Notes: a model not told the origin generated them from the letters alone. Numbered from the stretch's first letter, positions 21,795 through 35,102 are shown. The stretch is 64,000 bases of DNA from Notospermus geniculatus (GCA_002633025.1 NMRB01000104.1:310766-374765); one strand, 5' to 3'. Made by a program: numbers and translations.

Positions 21795-23473
21795 TCCGCC
21801 AAACAATAGCCCGCTATTGTAAGGTTACATTCGAATGGTCATGGTCTCCGTAGCCAATCCCTCGTTGAACAAGACCGGACTTTGATTTTAGGGGGACTTT
21901 GACCGCTATCACACCTGTACATCTGGTCACGCTTGTTGTTTTGTTTGGTCCTTGGACAACTCGGCCAGGCAATGCATTTTGTATTTCTCTCACCAGCTGG
22001 TGCTTTCTAGTCAAGCTGCTCATCATTTGCAGTCAAGTTGCTCCTTCAAATGCATCGACAATCTGCGGCCAAATGGCTAACCGCCGAACACATGCCGAAG
22101 TACCATTGCAGCTAGGATAAGAATACTTGACTGAGTTTTGATAATTTTTGAAGATTTTTCCAGGAAAATGTCGCTGGCAGATGGGTTATATGTTTGATGC
22201 AGGCAATTACGTTACCCTGCAAGAATATCCAACCAATTCCTTTATGCACCTTTAATGCAAAGTGGCGTCAGCAAAAAATTCACAAGTGTCATGCGCTCAT
22301 GAATTTTGGTGTCACACTTACCATGAACCCTCGGGTACTGAGTGTTACGTCCGGGCCCACCTGGAAGAATGTATTTTCCCCCTTTTGCATTTATGCTGCA
22401 TTTATGAGACGTACCCATAAAAATAATGTCTTTGTCCAGATTTTGCTGGATCAAAAATCAATAAATTAAGGGAGAAGTCGTCGTGGCAGCTAATTTCAAT
22501 CAAATCTGATGATGATAAAGCCAAATCATTAAACACATCCATGTTGCTGCCTGCATAGAAAAAGTATATATCAGCAGCAGTTCATCCAAATGGACAGTGA
22601 ATGTTATGATTGCAATGTTAGAATAGTTCCGAACGTCATGGGATTTGTTATCTATACGATAAGAGGCACAAAGCCCACTCTGCCCACGTGAAACACTAAA
22701 CCCTGATGACATCATATCATGAGGTGTGTTGAATCCCAGTAGAAAAAGAATTACGCAAATCCAATGTTGTATCATCCAATGCCATGCCCAGTTGCAGCAT
22801 CATGCCCACCTTGCTGACACCACAGCAAAATGATGTCGAGAACTCAAAGGAGATAATGAACGTCACTGCAAAGGGAAATCTAGGCTGGCAAAAGATTTTG
22901 ACAATTCAAGATTTTTTCTTCTACTTAAACTTCTTTGAAGAGACATATTTTCTGTTTACATAAGGCCTGAGACATTTGCAGCCGTCACTATGGTACATCA
23001 GAGCTAACCTTTTGCAACGCATAGCAAAAATATGCTTGCAGGCATCTAATCTATAGTTTGACGCATTCAGTTCTTCAATCACTCATCTTCTTCAATGGTG
23101 ACGTCCATAAGATGCATCAGAGAGCAAACCTCATTTTGGCAACCATTCAACGTAATGGAGCACATATTTTTCAGAATGTATCAAGAAAAATAGGAAGACA
23201 TCAACATTCTTTAGAAATCACTGGGTACAGACCTTTCCAACAAAGATGGCGGTCTAACAGTTCCTACCATATGACGTCAGAAGCATAATACCATGCCGCT
23301 GACACGCTAAGCTGGTCAAGCGTCTGTAGGCACAAAGCCATGGTAAAATAATTGTCTGAGAGGATGCGTTTGGTAGTGTTACATCATGGTTGGACAACGA
23401 ATGGCCACGACGGTATGTGGAAGAACGAGTATGGAACTGACTTTGTTGGAAAGGTATACACTAGTATACAGAT
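21795..23473. other. Gene-free stretch
   Basis: No supported gene or repeat. A small palindrome (AATAGCCCGCTATT) occurs near 21805. Confidence 0.4.
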
Positions 23474-23561
23474 CGACGAACAAGCCCAGGAAACCCAATT
23501 AGGTCAGATTATATAATGGGTAGATCTAATACCACTGTGTGGATTTGGGCTTATGTTTGTG
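23474..23561. mobile_element. Short member of the AAGCCCA-ended family
   Basis: The left block is CGAACAAGCCCAGGAAACCC then AGATTATATAATGGGT. The right block is TGTGTGGATTTGGGCTTATG then TTTG. Both match the ends seen at 8655-9023 and 31222-31359, but here almost no interior is left. Confidence 0.5.
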
Positions 23562-23959
23562 GAGTTCATATCAAAGTGCATATGACACATATAACTTAAG
23601 TATCTTGAAATGAGATCAAAACTATGAATGGGAAAATAATAGGGGCCGAGTATCAATCCATTGTGTAATAATCCCCACCTGTTACACCTGCTTCTTCCAA
23701 ACAAACCAGTGGGGTCAAGAGCTGTTGAAGAAGACCTTATTCCAACAGCTACTAGTGCAATGGATTGATAGGTTAGGCAACAGCTGCAACCAACAGACAA
23801 GACAATGGAGAATTTCAGAATGGGTCCCACTTTCAGGATACATAAATATCAATATGGAAGTTCTCATGAGACCATGCCTCTCAGCAGTATGCAATGCTAT
23901 GTCCCTAATGAGTACAGGAAAACAGCCTTTCTTGTGACGTCTCAAGCCTGCAAATCATC

Positions 23960-25087
23960 CTGCTTACAATGTACCGGCTGGGCCATCTGAATTGCTGAAA
24001 TATAGTTGGTTTTGTGCAAATCAGATGAAGTACAGTCTGTTAGTGGTGGAGCTCCTCGATGGAGCCCCAATCTCCGAGTGGATGACCCAGAGTGCCACAA
24101 CCCTCACTCTGCAAAAGGTGCTGGAGACAAGAACGACCCCTCGAAGTACAGGCCCAAAGCAAACGGACCAGCTTGTGGAGGAGGGTCTGCTACTGCAGCA
24201 GAGGCCTTATGGAAAGGAGGTCGAGGGACTGCTGCGGATTGCTTGGTTGTGGATTCACTTATCGCTCAAGATGCAAAAAAGGGCCACAAGAACATGCCGT
24301 CTCAGGGCTCGACTTCACCAAAGCATATGATCGTGTGTCTCACCAGTTGGTGTTCGACTGCCTAGTATCCGTCGGCGCCCCACAATGGATACGCCAGCTG
24401 ATAAGGCGGCTGGTCCCACAATGGACCAGTACATTGGTTATCCGGAAAGGCTCTCGAGTAGTAACATCGATCCTGCCCCGATACGAAAGAAGCCTTCTGT
24501 AGGAGGATTTCCTGCCGTCCATTCTTTGCTGTCTTCCCATGGCTCCTCTAGATGTGAAAACAAAGAAGACGGACAACAAATTGGTGAAAGGTAGTCTCTC
24601 ACAATGGGTTCATGGACGACATCAAGTTCTACAGCCGTCCGTGGCGCAGCCTCAATGAATCCTAGGCGTTTATCAGAGGGTAGTCAGCGGGGTAGTCAGT
24701 GCCCTTGGCGGGGAACCAATCCTGGCAAAGTGCGGAAAGGCCATCCTCGAGCGAGGAAAACCTCGGCCGGCAAGAGCCGGGCAGCAGACCAGGGAAGGCA
24801 ACATGCCAGAATACCGTGACGGCGAGTTGTACAACTACATCTAGAGATAACGCAGCTTTTTGGGACGGATGCTGCTGTGCTCAGGGCTGAGGTCGGAAAG
24901 AAATATCTTGACCAAGTGGAAAAGATATGGAAGTCGGACTTAAACCTGGCGAATAAGACCAAGGCGTTTACAAATCAACGTCGTGTCGGCCTCTTCCGCT
25001 ACTACACATCAACCATGCAAAAGCCGAAATCTTCGAATTCCACCTGGCGGCAATCAAAGAATTCGAAGATTTCGGCTTCTGCATGGG
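23960..25087 (+). pseudogene. Decayed LINE reverse transcriptase, R2/NeSL-like
   Basis: Fragments of a non-LTR retrotransposon reverse transcriptase lie in order but in shifting frames. ISEWMTQ is near 24070 (frame 1) and NDPSKYRP near 24132 (frame 3). GGRGTAADCLVVDSLIAQDA follows from 24216 (frame 3). LDFTKAYDRVSH, the palm motif A region, is near 24308 (frame 2). FMDDIKFYS, the catalytic (Y/F)xDD motif, is near 24609 (frame 3). A post-RT block, KKYLDQVEKIWKSDLN then NKTKAF, lies from about 24900. The GSRGT-type block before motif A and the MDDIKFY form are typical of the R2/NeSL group of LINEs with restriction-like endonucleases. At least four frameshifts make it inactive. No endonuclease or zinc-knuckle part was seen, so it is truncated at both ends. 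Confidence 0.8.
25012..25087. repeat. Inverted repeat at the LINE 3' edge
   Basis: The arms 25012-25040 and 25059-25087 share AGCCGAAATCTTCGAATTC, perfectly inverse, with two mismatches further out. The right arm is a reversed copy of the last recognisable LINE-derived bases. This suggests a fold-back rearrangement at the truncation point. Confidence 0.75.
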
Positions 25088-25127
25088 TCATACTATAGTA
25101 TGTGTTAGGGTTAGTGTATTGAAGTTC

Positions 25128-25375
25128 TTACATGTGCAGACATAATGTGCACAATGTGAAGATGTGCATGAAGACGTGCAGAAAATGTGAAGATGTGCAG
25201 ACATAATGTACACAATGTGCATGAATGTGTGCAGAAAATGTGAAGATGTGCAGACATACATGTATGCACAATGTGCATTGAGATGTGCTGAAAATGTGAA
25301 GATGTGCAGACATAATGTGCACAATGTGCATGAAGGTGTGCAGAAAATGTGTGAAGATGTGCAGACATAATGTGC
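25128..25375. repeat. Minisatellite, ~53-56-bp unit, ~4.5 copies
   Basis: The unit contains AGATGTGCAGACATAATGTG then CACAATGTGCATGAA and GTGTGCAGAAAATGTGA. Successive AGATGTGCAG starts lie at 25191, 25244, 25300 and 25355. Each unit is itself built from ATGTGCA-type half-repeats. The overlapping minus frames rich in His, Cys and Ser are translations of this array, not genes. Confidence 0.9.
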
Positions 25376-26804
25376 GGCCAACTTCGGCACAGTCCATGAC
25401 CATCAAGTGACGTGTTCAGGAAGAACTGGCAGCAGACCAGCCATCGCCAAGGAAAATACCAAGCTCCTTGCAGCCAATGGAACAACCAGACAAACTCATT
25501 TGACATCCTGCATTGCACATTCCCAAGGGACTACCGTCACAAACAGATCATTTACGTATCATCTCGAGCGCATGATTTTTCTGTCGGATGTAGCAACTGT
25601 CGTCATCAAGTACGTCAAGCTACCGTAGATACGTGCATCAAGTAGCGTGGCCTAAAAATAGACGGATCGATACGCGAGTGCTCCAGGCATTAGCTAGAAT
25701 AGACGACCCTGGAGAAGCATGCTAATACGTAAATAAGCGAGCTGATATTCAGTATCCGTTAAAAACCATGCATACGCATGTAGCGAGATTTCTCATAATC
25801 CCTGGTGCAGCACAGCAAACCTGCACAATGAAAAAGTCTGTTAATCTGAATGGCACGACAGGCAATGGAAATTTGCATGAAATGATGTGTCCCCAAACAA
25901 ATACTGTATTAAATGGTTTAGGATAGACTGCATGGATTATGCAACCACTTGCAACAAAGGTATACATGCATCGAGTCAGGGTATCTTCATTTGATGCATT
26001 GCTTCTGATAGGGGAATGCTGCTTTTTGGTAGGGCCAATGCAAATTTTAATTCAAATTCAAAAGTTCATTGTAGCTCATTAAACTTAATTTCATCAGCTG
26101 GAAAATACAATAATATAAACAGATGTAGTGAGGTGGAGACAGACAAAGCTGATAAGGAAAAATCTGCAGTGGTCAAGCATCTGTCTGAGGAATTGAATGT
26201 ACCCGGACCACACAGCAGAGAGAGAGGGTGCACTGCGATACAAAGGCGAAACTGCATCACCGAAATGATGGTGAAATAATATGATCTAAGAGTTCACATC
26301 AATTTTCCCACACCACTCAATAACTGCACATTTTAAAAAAACAACGCTCGACATGAGTGATGTCAATGGTAAAATGCTACAAACTTCCTTTCACTTGTGC
26401 AAGCAGGAAGCCATGAGTATTGATGCGAAACGCTGGTAGAAGTAACAAAGAACGTGGTTTGATGGGAACATGGAATGACAGCACCTCACACACTTGTCTA
26501 CATGGCCAATACTGGCTTGTTGGTATACTAGATATTTTGATGTCACCGACCTCGCCCATATTATGACATGCGAGGACACATAGAGGAACAATAGTGAACA
26601 GAACGGTAATTGTGGTAGGGCAGACAAAGTTTTTTGCTCGCTGTTACATGTATTATCACTTTTGAACCTTTAATACGGAAGAGCATGGTAGTTTGTTCTT
26701 CACCATCCTCATCACCCTTGCTGGTTGCAGCGTAGTTTTCTCTCTTAAAATTGATATTTTTTGTACCAGAAGACACAGAGACTCGCGAGGGCCATTTACA
26801 TTAT
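25376..26804. other. Gene-free stretch
   Basis: No supported exon. A 73-codon plus frame (25407-25628) just after the minisatellite is unrecognised. Confidence 0.4.
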
Positions 26805-26926
26805 AGTTTTCGCAAAGCCCCTGAAACGCCGACGCGAACGTCTATCCTATTGTTCGCTGCTCTGTTCGTGGCATCGAACAATGGGATTGGCGTTTGGGTT
26901 GGCGCTTCGGGGGCTTTGCAAAAACT
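26805..26926. mobile_element. 122-bp palindromic MITE, AGTTTTCGCAAAGCCCC ends
   Basis: The left half AGTTTTCGCAAAGCCCCTGA and the right half TTCGGGGGCTTTGCAAAAACT are inverse, with pairing (CATTGTTCG and CGAACAATG) running to a short loop. It is GC- and CpG-richer than its surroundings. The open frames over it are by-products. Confidence 0.75.
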
Positions 26927-27458
26927 CCCTAATATGTATCAAGTCCCCCAGCGGTTCAAATTCTCTGCACCATCCACTTGCCCATTCCTAGATTCCTAGA
27001 TAACGGTATGAATACACCCAGGGTATACTTTGTGAAGACGTTGATACTGGGTAACCGGTACTCTCGCTGTACCCAGGACGACATCATTTTGATACCACTG
27101 AACCTCATTTCCATATCACTGAAGAAGGTGCCGTTGGAAATGACAAGGTCACTGTGAGGGTTTGCACAGTGTGACACCAGAATTTATATTATACATTCCT
27201 GAGATCCTTTGACTTTTTGTAATTTTCATCATGGACCGGTGGACACCAATAGTGTCTCTATCCTTTCAAAACCACAACTGCCATGACTTAAATTCCAGAC
27301 TAACCGATATTTGTCTGTGCATGTTCTTTGGTTTGTTGACCTCAACGTCAGGTGCATATGCTAATCAGGCCCAGGGACTGTTGCTAAGGTTTAGTACACT
27401 GACCATTTTTGATCAATGGAAACTGGTAACCGTGATCAATGAAAGAAGTAACCTTGAA

Positions 27459-27459
27459 N
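27459..27459. other. Single-N contig join
   Basis: One undetermined base, read as an assembly join. Confidence 0.75.
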
Positions 27460-30400
27460 AAAAAATGCGTAGCTCTGAAAAAATAAAACTCAATGCAGTT
27501 CAGCCATGGAAGGTTGAATTGACCCCATGACCTCTTTGAGCAGTATGGGTCATTACATATCACACTGCACCCAACACCGCATACGTTGTACAACATCACT
27601 ATGCATGACTTTCATTTCCATATACAGCACTTGCAATTACATGTACACTACAGCCCACCAATTTCAACTGAAAATCATCTTCCAATCATTTAAAATTATA
27701 AATAGTTGCATTTTAAAAGTTCATCTGAACTGTTGACCGATTTATGGGTCTGTTATTGCAAATTCTAATTTTATTAAGTAGATATTCAATAATTGCACTT
27801 CTCTAAATCGCCACTAGTTGAATTTCAAATCTACCAGAAAAGTACATTTGACGCCTTTAATTTCCAATTTACATAATTCATATTCAGCTGACATCCCTTT
27901 CCCCATTGGGATCAATGACTTCAATGACCCTTAGGCCTATATTGTAACCCTTTACTGTGGATGCCAAGTCCATTTTAGATTTTCAGAACTTGCATTAGAA
28001 CAACAAATACATGGAATGGGAAGGAATTTATGTTGCACATTATTATCGTGCCCAAACTAATTACATGTAGCCTACACGTCCTTGAATTCCAAACATTCAT
28101 AAAGAGTTGAAGAACTTTCGTTATCCACGTTATGGGTACGATCCAACAGTTCCGCACAAAAAAATGCCCCAAATTTTTGCCATTGCACATTTTGACAAAA
28201 TGAACATGACTAACAATTTAGCAAAAATCTACAGATTTAGACAAGTGTCTATATGAGTCTTAATTTTTTTCAAAAGTGGAATCCACTCTTGAGCAAATCT
28301 TTGAACACCTCCTTTAAAGGTGTAGTAGGATGCTGATATCAGAGTTGTCCTAGTTATTAAGTAAAAAACAAACATTTTTTACTAAGATTTTGTCTTCATG
28401 AGTAGCCCCAATGGATTTTACCACGAATTACAATTTTCGAAGCACCCTTCATACCAGCTGACAAAATGCCTGCTAATTGTCGCGAACAGTTTATATGCAT
28501 GTAATACAGCTTAGCTGTCTACATACCAATTCATAATCAAACATTCGAATTATTCAAGGCCACCTCATTTGCATTTATTATGTTACTTTACATGTATATG
28601 TACTCTATCCATGTCCCTCAGAGAAACGTTTTGACATTAGTTTGGCCATGTCACAAAAATTTTAATTCCCATCCTCTTTACACTAATCGCTTCCATGGGA
28701 AATGTGAAATTCACACACCTAAATAATATTACCAGTTATTAAAACATAGATCTTACATGCTTTGTGCAATACCTGTCGACTCTCCGGTGAAAATTTCTCA
28801 TAATTACAGTTACCATGCATCTCCATGCGAAATGTGAAATTTTGGAAATATTTAATAGACAGACTGATGTAAAAGCTCTTAAAGTTGAGTTTCACAGGGA
28901 TGATCGAGTCATCAAGGGTTAACCAAAGGATTTGTTCAATATTGGATTGGTACATTTGGCATTCCTCATTATAATAATTCTATCCATCAGCGACAAATCC
29001 CCATGAGAAATTATGGCGGGAATCCTAAGCCCAGGGCTAATCGATGCATTGGTCTCACGTATTTGTAGTATGGCACCCACCCAAGGATTACAGAAAACTG
29101 TGACAAATCGGTGTGAATGCTGATCAATACAAATATTATCCCAGACAGACTTCTGGCAAGAATCCACGAATGCGCCACTAGAGCCACAACAGCAGGAGAG
29201 ATGATGCTTTCTTGATGTTCTTTCAAGTTTTATTTTCTAAATGCAAACCCTCTCTACATTCTTTGAGGTCTCAGAAATGGACCAGTTGAACCTAGAGTAT
29301 AATGTACACGTTATTTCCTACTACATGTATTTCATAAAAACTATAATTCCTCTAATGCACATAATTAGTCAGAAGGTTTTAGAGATTTATACTGAACTCA
29401 TAAAAGTTAAAGATTAAAATCCTCTGTGGTATCATAGGTTAAAGGTATTGATCAAGAGTGCTAATTTTCGTTTCCACACTGGTATGTGTACAGGAAACCT
29501 GACCAAATAGACTTCTCACCCCAAAGTGTTCTATGGCTTGAAAAAAAACGTTCACAAGTCCATTTTTCATACTATAGGCCTAATGGCAAGCAAATGTCAC
29601 CAAACAAAGACAAGACAGGAGACTACAACTAAGGGCGAACTCTGAGGTATGAAAAACAACCAAATCACTAATGATTGTTAGGGACCAATGAGTGCACGAG
29701 GTAACCAACACTAATGATGCAGCACAGAATTCGTTTAAAAACCCCATGAACATGTATCGATACTGTGATGTAACAATACGTATGCCACATTCTTTGCATA
29801 ATTTCTTTGTTATGAGTCACAATTCTTTCTCTAGAAGTTGTCAAACACACGACCTGGCTACTATGGACCAAGTATTATTCCTTTATTCCTAAACGAGGGG
29901 TCATTTGGTCCATTCTAACACTACATTGTGTAACTACATGTATTATTGTGCAACAGGACACAAACAAAGCATGAAGAGAAATATTCTTGGACAAGCTCAA
30001 ATCAGAAGACCAACGACTGGGACAAAAGCCTGAATTGAATGCAACATTACATCAAACGCTGCAAGCTGTCTTTGGCACAAACTGTTTTTTAGTATGTAGA
30101 CATGGACATGGCAGAAATGAGATGTAGGTAATTACTCCCAGGCTCACGAAGATGCAATCAAGTCGACCAGCTGCCCCTTTTTTATCAACAGAACAGAATT
30201 TCAATGAGAGAAAAACACTTAAGAATTTTTCCCGCGTTATCTGGAGGTTCCCATCAATTGAGGAAAATACTGCAAGAACATGATAATACAACATGATGAA
30301 AACTGCAGCAGCGTGACCAAGTTCTTTACTTCCTTAAAACATATTCACACAAAAGAGGCAATTCTAAGCTTTACTTCCCATGTCCAACTCTCAAATACAC

Positions 30401-31139
30401 ATTATCAAAACAACCCACGCATCAGCATTCCAGCAGTACAAACAAAGTCCATAACCAAACATTTGGAAATGTCTCATGATTATATTTTGGCAGTTTTTTT
30501 TGTGAAACACGGTTATTTGGGAGATTCTCACCCCCAACAGGAAACATTCCCAACCAAACTTTCAAAATGGGTAGGACTCATCGTCCTGTATTAACAGTCC
30601 AGGAAATGTGCCCCTGAAGTTTCAGATCTCCAACTCAACAGGAATGGCTTGGTCAAAGAAATACTACCACGAAGGCTAGGCATAGGCCCTTCTTTTGCAA
30701 CTTTTCTACAAGTGCTTTTCCTAGTTCGCAAGTTTGACATATTAATTCCTAGTTGATGAAGCCCTGTTTTTTTGGAATTGTGACATTTTGGCCCATGCTG
30801 CATTGCTTCATCAACTGAGACATCCTTACTACATTGGTGAGCATCACCGTGGGCAAATTCACTCATACTTAGTGTACTATTAATCGCTTTAGAGAGTTTA
30901 ATTCAATGAATTACTGATACAAAATACCCCAAAGTGCAGTCTGAACAATTTTGGCATGGGACATCAATGCCCTTGGTCATACCCAGGCAGAAGGTACATT
31001 TTCTTTGCAGGAAGGCAAATACTTTTAATTCCTTTATTGATAACACCAAAGAATATCAGATAATCCAGATTTAATTACAAAGCACATTGGAAGGATTTGC
31101 ATATTGAGATTAAAAATTACCCCAGCTATAATCACTTGG

Positions 31140-31224
31140 GAAGGGGGCGGCAAAGAGAGACGTATAGCCATAGTCATGTGCTGATAGTGGGGATCGAACT
31201 TGGGGCCTTTGACAACTGGCCAGA
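31140..31224 (-). repeat. tRNA-like SINE remnant
   Basis: Read on the minus strand, AAGTTCGATCCCC matches a tRNA B box. TCTGGCCAGTTG, about 20 bp before it, resembles a degenerate A box, but the spacing is short. It abuts the AAGCCCA-family element. It is too degraded to be a tRNA gene. Confidence 0.35.
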
Positions 31225-31359
31225 CGGACGAACAAGCCCAGAAAACCCAATCAGATATATGATTATTATATAATTGCATAAAGACAAAAATGTCTTTATG
31301 ATAATGGGTAATACCCTCTGTGGAAAGCCTGGCATTGGGCTTATTCATATGTTTGCATC
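31222..31359. mobile_element. Member of the AAGCCCA-ended family
   Basis: The left block CGAACAAGCCCAGAAAACCC and right block TGTGGAAAGCCTGGCATTGG then GCTTATTCATATGTTTG match the copies at 8655 and 23474. The centre is a small palindrome, CATAAAGACA and TGTCTTTATG. Confidence 0.55.
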
Positions 31360-33617
31360 CAGAGACTCGAGTCATGGCTACTGCTCAGTTCATATTAAAA
31401 TAAATTATAGAGGAAATATTGAGACTGATGAAGTGTATAAATCTGAAAAACCATCGGAGAAATCTCCACATCAAACAAAAAAATGGAGAATGTTAATCGC
31501 ACAAGCTGTCTGACAAGCTCTAAGTTCCCTAGCCCACTTTTGCAAGGCATGTGAAAGGAGGGTTATTCGAGGCCAGAAGACTGATAGCTGACCTCACCTG
31601 GACTTCACATCTAAGCGCAGAATCAGAGATAGGTTATCTATAATGCTCTCTAAAGGAAAGTTTATGGCCTTAGGAGAGATCAAATATTGAAAGCGACGCA
31701 AAGGGTTAAATATAGAAGTCTGCCAATAAATTTCACCCCGAGAGAAAAAGTTTAAAGATCGAAGTATAAAGGATTTGTTTTATGTATGAGGTGTGAAACT
31801 GGTTTATACAGGATTACTCTACCCCACCCAAGGCATCGTGTTCGGATATCAACGTCAAATACTACGTCACCATAAATGTCCTTAAACCTGCAAATAATAG
31901 AATCTCCACCATCGCCTGGAACCATTTGTTACTCCATAAAGGCTTTTCTGGCTAAGTATGTTTGTCATCGTCATCAATGTATAAAAAGGACAGAGAAATG
32001 AAATGAGATTGGTGAAAACCACTCCATAGGCCTCTGGGGTGGTGTTATTTATATAATAAGAAGTGTATTGTTGCAGTCTTGAATGACGGCCATAGAGGAT
32101 GGGTCTAGGTAGAACTAGTTCGTCATCACCTCCGAAAGCTGCAAAATGCTTAAGGCCTACTTATGCATTTCTGAGGACAGGAAACTGGCTTAAGCTATAG
32201 TATCTTTCTTCGTATTAAATAAAGCATTACACCTTACCCGTTTTCTCGCATAATTCTACTCATGAACAATTGAACTTTTGTTCTCTTTCCATTCCTGTAA
32301 CTAGTAAGGCGAACTAAGTACTTTTTTGGTGTGTTATATTTACTACATCAAAATATTTCTTAACAAATCACAAGATGTGGACGGCCTTCTACTGAACCCA
32401 TTGTCACAGGTTTGAGGGAAATGGGCTGATAAACATGATAACCTGCAAAACTTGCTTTAAATTCTTGAAATATTTCAATTGCATAAATTTTATCGTTGAA
32501 AGAGGTTTTATATAATAATGTTACTGTTTGGACTTTGCCCTGTAAAATTGCGTGTCAGAAGAAGAAGGATTTCCAACAATTATTTTATCTGTAAGCATGT
32601 ACATGTAGTTCATAAGTGGACCGTGCACCGGGTGACACTGGTGGACTGATAAGATCCTGAACTTCGATCCTGAAAATACCAGATGCGTTCAATGGACTTC
32701 AATCTCAAGAGGAACAGGATGTGCACCATTTAGTTCAAGGATTTAAAAAAAACAACCAAAACTTAAAGTCATAGCTGATTTTTTCCATCGGTAAAGAGCT
32801 CTGCCATTGCATGACACAAAACTCGTGACTTGGAAATCGAATCACGTACACCTACACAGACTAGCAAAAGAATGGAAATTTACTCATTTGGGAAAAGCGT
32901 ACCGAGCATTTCTGCAGATTATGATCCCGTTGAAAGATAATTTAACAGTCAGTAACTTTTCTCCAGACAGCATTCAACTTCAGTAACTGTAAAAGAGATA
33001 TCTCTCAAAAGTTTTTTTTGCTCTCTGAGAGCCATGACACTCATGGTCGGTTGCATCAAGTGTCAGGTGTGAACGTGCAATCAGTCAACAACCTGGACAA
33101 CATGTAATAAAAAAATAACAGCAATTGATCCTCCTTCTTAATCACTGAAACAGAATTTACATTTCAATTCAAACCCAGTGACCCAAGACGATATAACATC
33201 ATATTCCCATCAGAATCAACGTGTAGCTACTCACTCAGAACGAAAATCCATCATGCGATAACACTTACTTATTAGTTGGTTCAAGACAGGGCAATGACGT
33301 GCCAATTGAAATCTATTCCTACTAGGCCGTGAGACATGACTGGAAAATATGGCTATTTCTTGATTTTTGCAGCGTAGTTTTGGTAACTAAATATTTCCTC
33401 CTGTTTTATATGAAGATGAACATGCTGAACACATTCAGCTTGTTACCACATGACAAAACCTGCACATTTCCAAGATGGCCGCCCTTTTAGGGGGCCAAAG
33501 GGATTAACAGTAGGGGTCAAAAATTTGATATCTTCAAATCATATCAACATGGGTATCAAATTAAAGGTCTCAGTGAGTACAACAACATGGCATGGGTTTC
33601 ATTCCCCAAAATGTACA

Positions 33618-33618
33618 N
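33618..33618. other. Single-N contig join, left edge of a duplicate contig
   Basis: The N immediately precedes the first base (TGACAGTTATTTCTGAGTAT) of a segment duplicated at 35468. Confidence 0.85.
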
Positions 33619-35102
33619 TGACAGTTATTTCTGAGTATCTGACCTGAATCAGACAAGGAACAAGTAGTTGTCAATGCCATCATTGGATGTCTTCTTTTTG
33701 AGGTTTGTTTGTTTTGAAATCGGTCATCCATGACTTAGCACCTGGTATTTTGGATCGGGCATAACGGTTTTCTGTTGTAAGTAATTTTGCTGTTGCTGGA
33801 ACCAACGAATTTTCAAAAACGATAATTTCCAGAATATGCTGAAAAGGTCACAGATTATTGTTTAGAAGCCACCAATTGGCATACATGTAGGAAAATTTGG
33901 TAACAAACCTGACGATATGAACCAGGCTTTAATGCACAGCAACTACTGTGTGCATCCCCCCTCTGGGGATGAGAAAGGTGGAAGGGGGACGGGTGATCAG
34001 GTGACAACGTTATACCTCTAACAAGGGCGTTGGTTGCTGCAGTCATCATGACCGTCATGGGGGAAGCATAACTACAAACAACAACAAGACTAAGCTTTTT
34101 TTAGCAAACCAGACTTATTATAAACTTCCTGCATGATCATTTCAGGGAAAGCCTTTACTCGGTATTGGAAACGATGAATGCGGCCTTGATTATCAGTATC
34201 ATTTCGCGCCAAACATGCACTGACCCAGTTTCCATTGCTATATGTATATCATGCCATGATAACACACTCATGATTTGATAGTACCAGCAGTGCCAAGCGA
34301 AAGAAGACTTCTTGGAATAGCTTAGGACCTAGGCCTTTATCTTGTGATGAAGTGAAACAAACTTCAAGTTAGATACAATGTAGCCAGTTTTCGTCAAGTT
34401 CTCTGAGATTCTCAGAAATCGACTATTCCTGAATCTGATTTCACAAATCTGTTCTAATTTCCACAAATAGAAAAAAAATCAGGAAGATTAACGTTTAACA
34501 AACCAGGGGCCGGTTGCACAAAAGTTAAAAATCACTGTTGGCTTATCTTGGCGTTAACTTATCCCAAACCAAGTTAGGGATTTTAACAGGAAAAGTTAAG
34601 TTAACAGACTTTCATCTTTTCAACTTTTGTGCAACCGGCCCCAGTATCTGTTTATTTAGTTGATAAACTGGCTCGGTGAGATATACGTAGGGAAAAAAAA
34701 TTCCATTATTTTTCAAAGGAACAATTCTTCTTGACAACCGAAATCAGCTTCAGCAATGTCCAGCAGGATCAATCCTAACGCCTGACCAATAATCACTGAT
34801 TGTCGTGACAGGATGTGCCAGTTGAAAAGAGAAAAAATATGCACACAGGTCATTTTTTCACAGCAATTCAAATATAGGTGGCACCACTATACAGTGCTAA
34901 GGGAGGAACCCAAATCAGTGCTGGCATTAACTGTCCCGCCTTACACCCACACACTAGAAACCATAACATAACATGCCAAGCCTAAATAGAGATCACCCAC
35001 TGCTAGGCCTGTACAATAGTAAATAGTTGACATTCCATTTCCTCAAATCTTGGACGAGTGCCATGTAAGAAGGCCGAGATTGTCTAAGTAGGCCTAGACT
35101 TG
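33619..35102. repeat. Copy 1 of a duplicated locus, bounded by single Ns
   Basis: This 1484-bp segment matches 35468-37452 almost base for base except for two large insertions in the second copy. Its ends coincide exactly with the Ns at 33618 and 35103. It is therefore a separate contig, most likely the alternative haplotype placed in series. It preserves the empty sites of the SINE (near 33996) and of the TTAA MITE (near 34553). Confidence 0.9.
34506..34642. mobile_element. 137-bp MITE, GGGGCCGGTTGCACAAAAGT ends (uninterrupted copy)
   Basis: The ends GGGGCCGGTTGCACAAAAGT and ACTTTTGTGCAACCGGCCCC are perfect inverses. The interior palindrome includes TTAACTTATCCCAAACC and its partner. A single TTAA near 34553 is the empty site of the element inserted in the other copy. 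Confidence 0.85.

Larger units (their letters stand above)
26927..33617. other. Long gene-free stretch (~6.7 kb)
   Basis: No gene can be supported. An N at 27459 marks a contig join. Low-complexity AT-rich sequence is frequent. The only repeats noticed are the tRNA-like remnant and the AAGCCCA-family member near 31.2 kb. Confidence 0.4.

Noticed and set aside
25088-25518. Three overlapping minus frames rich in His, Cys and Ser
   Set aside because: They are translations of the ~55-bp minisatellite and appear in all three frames.
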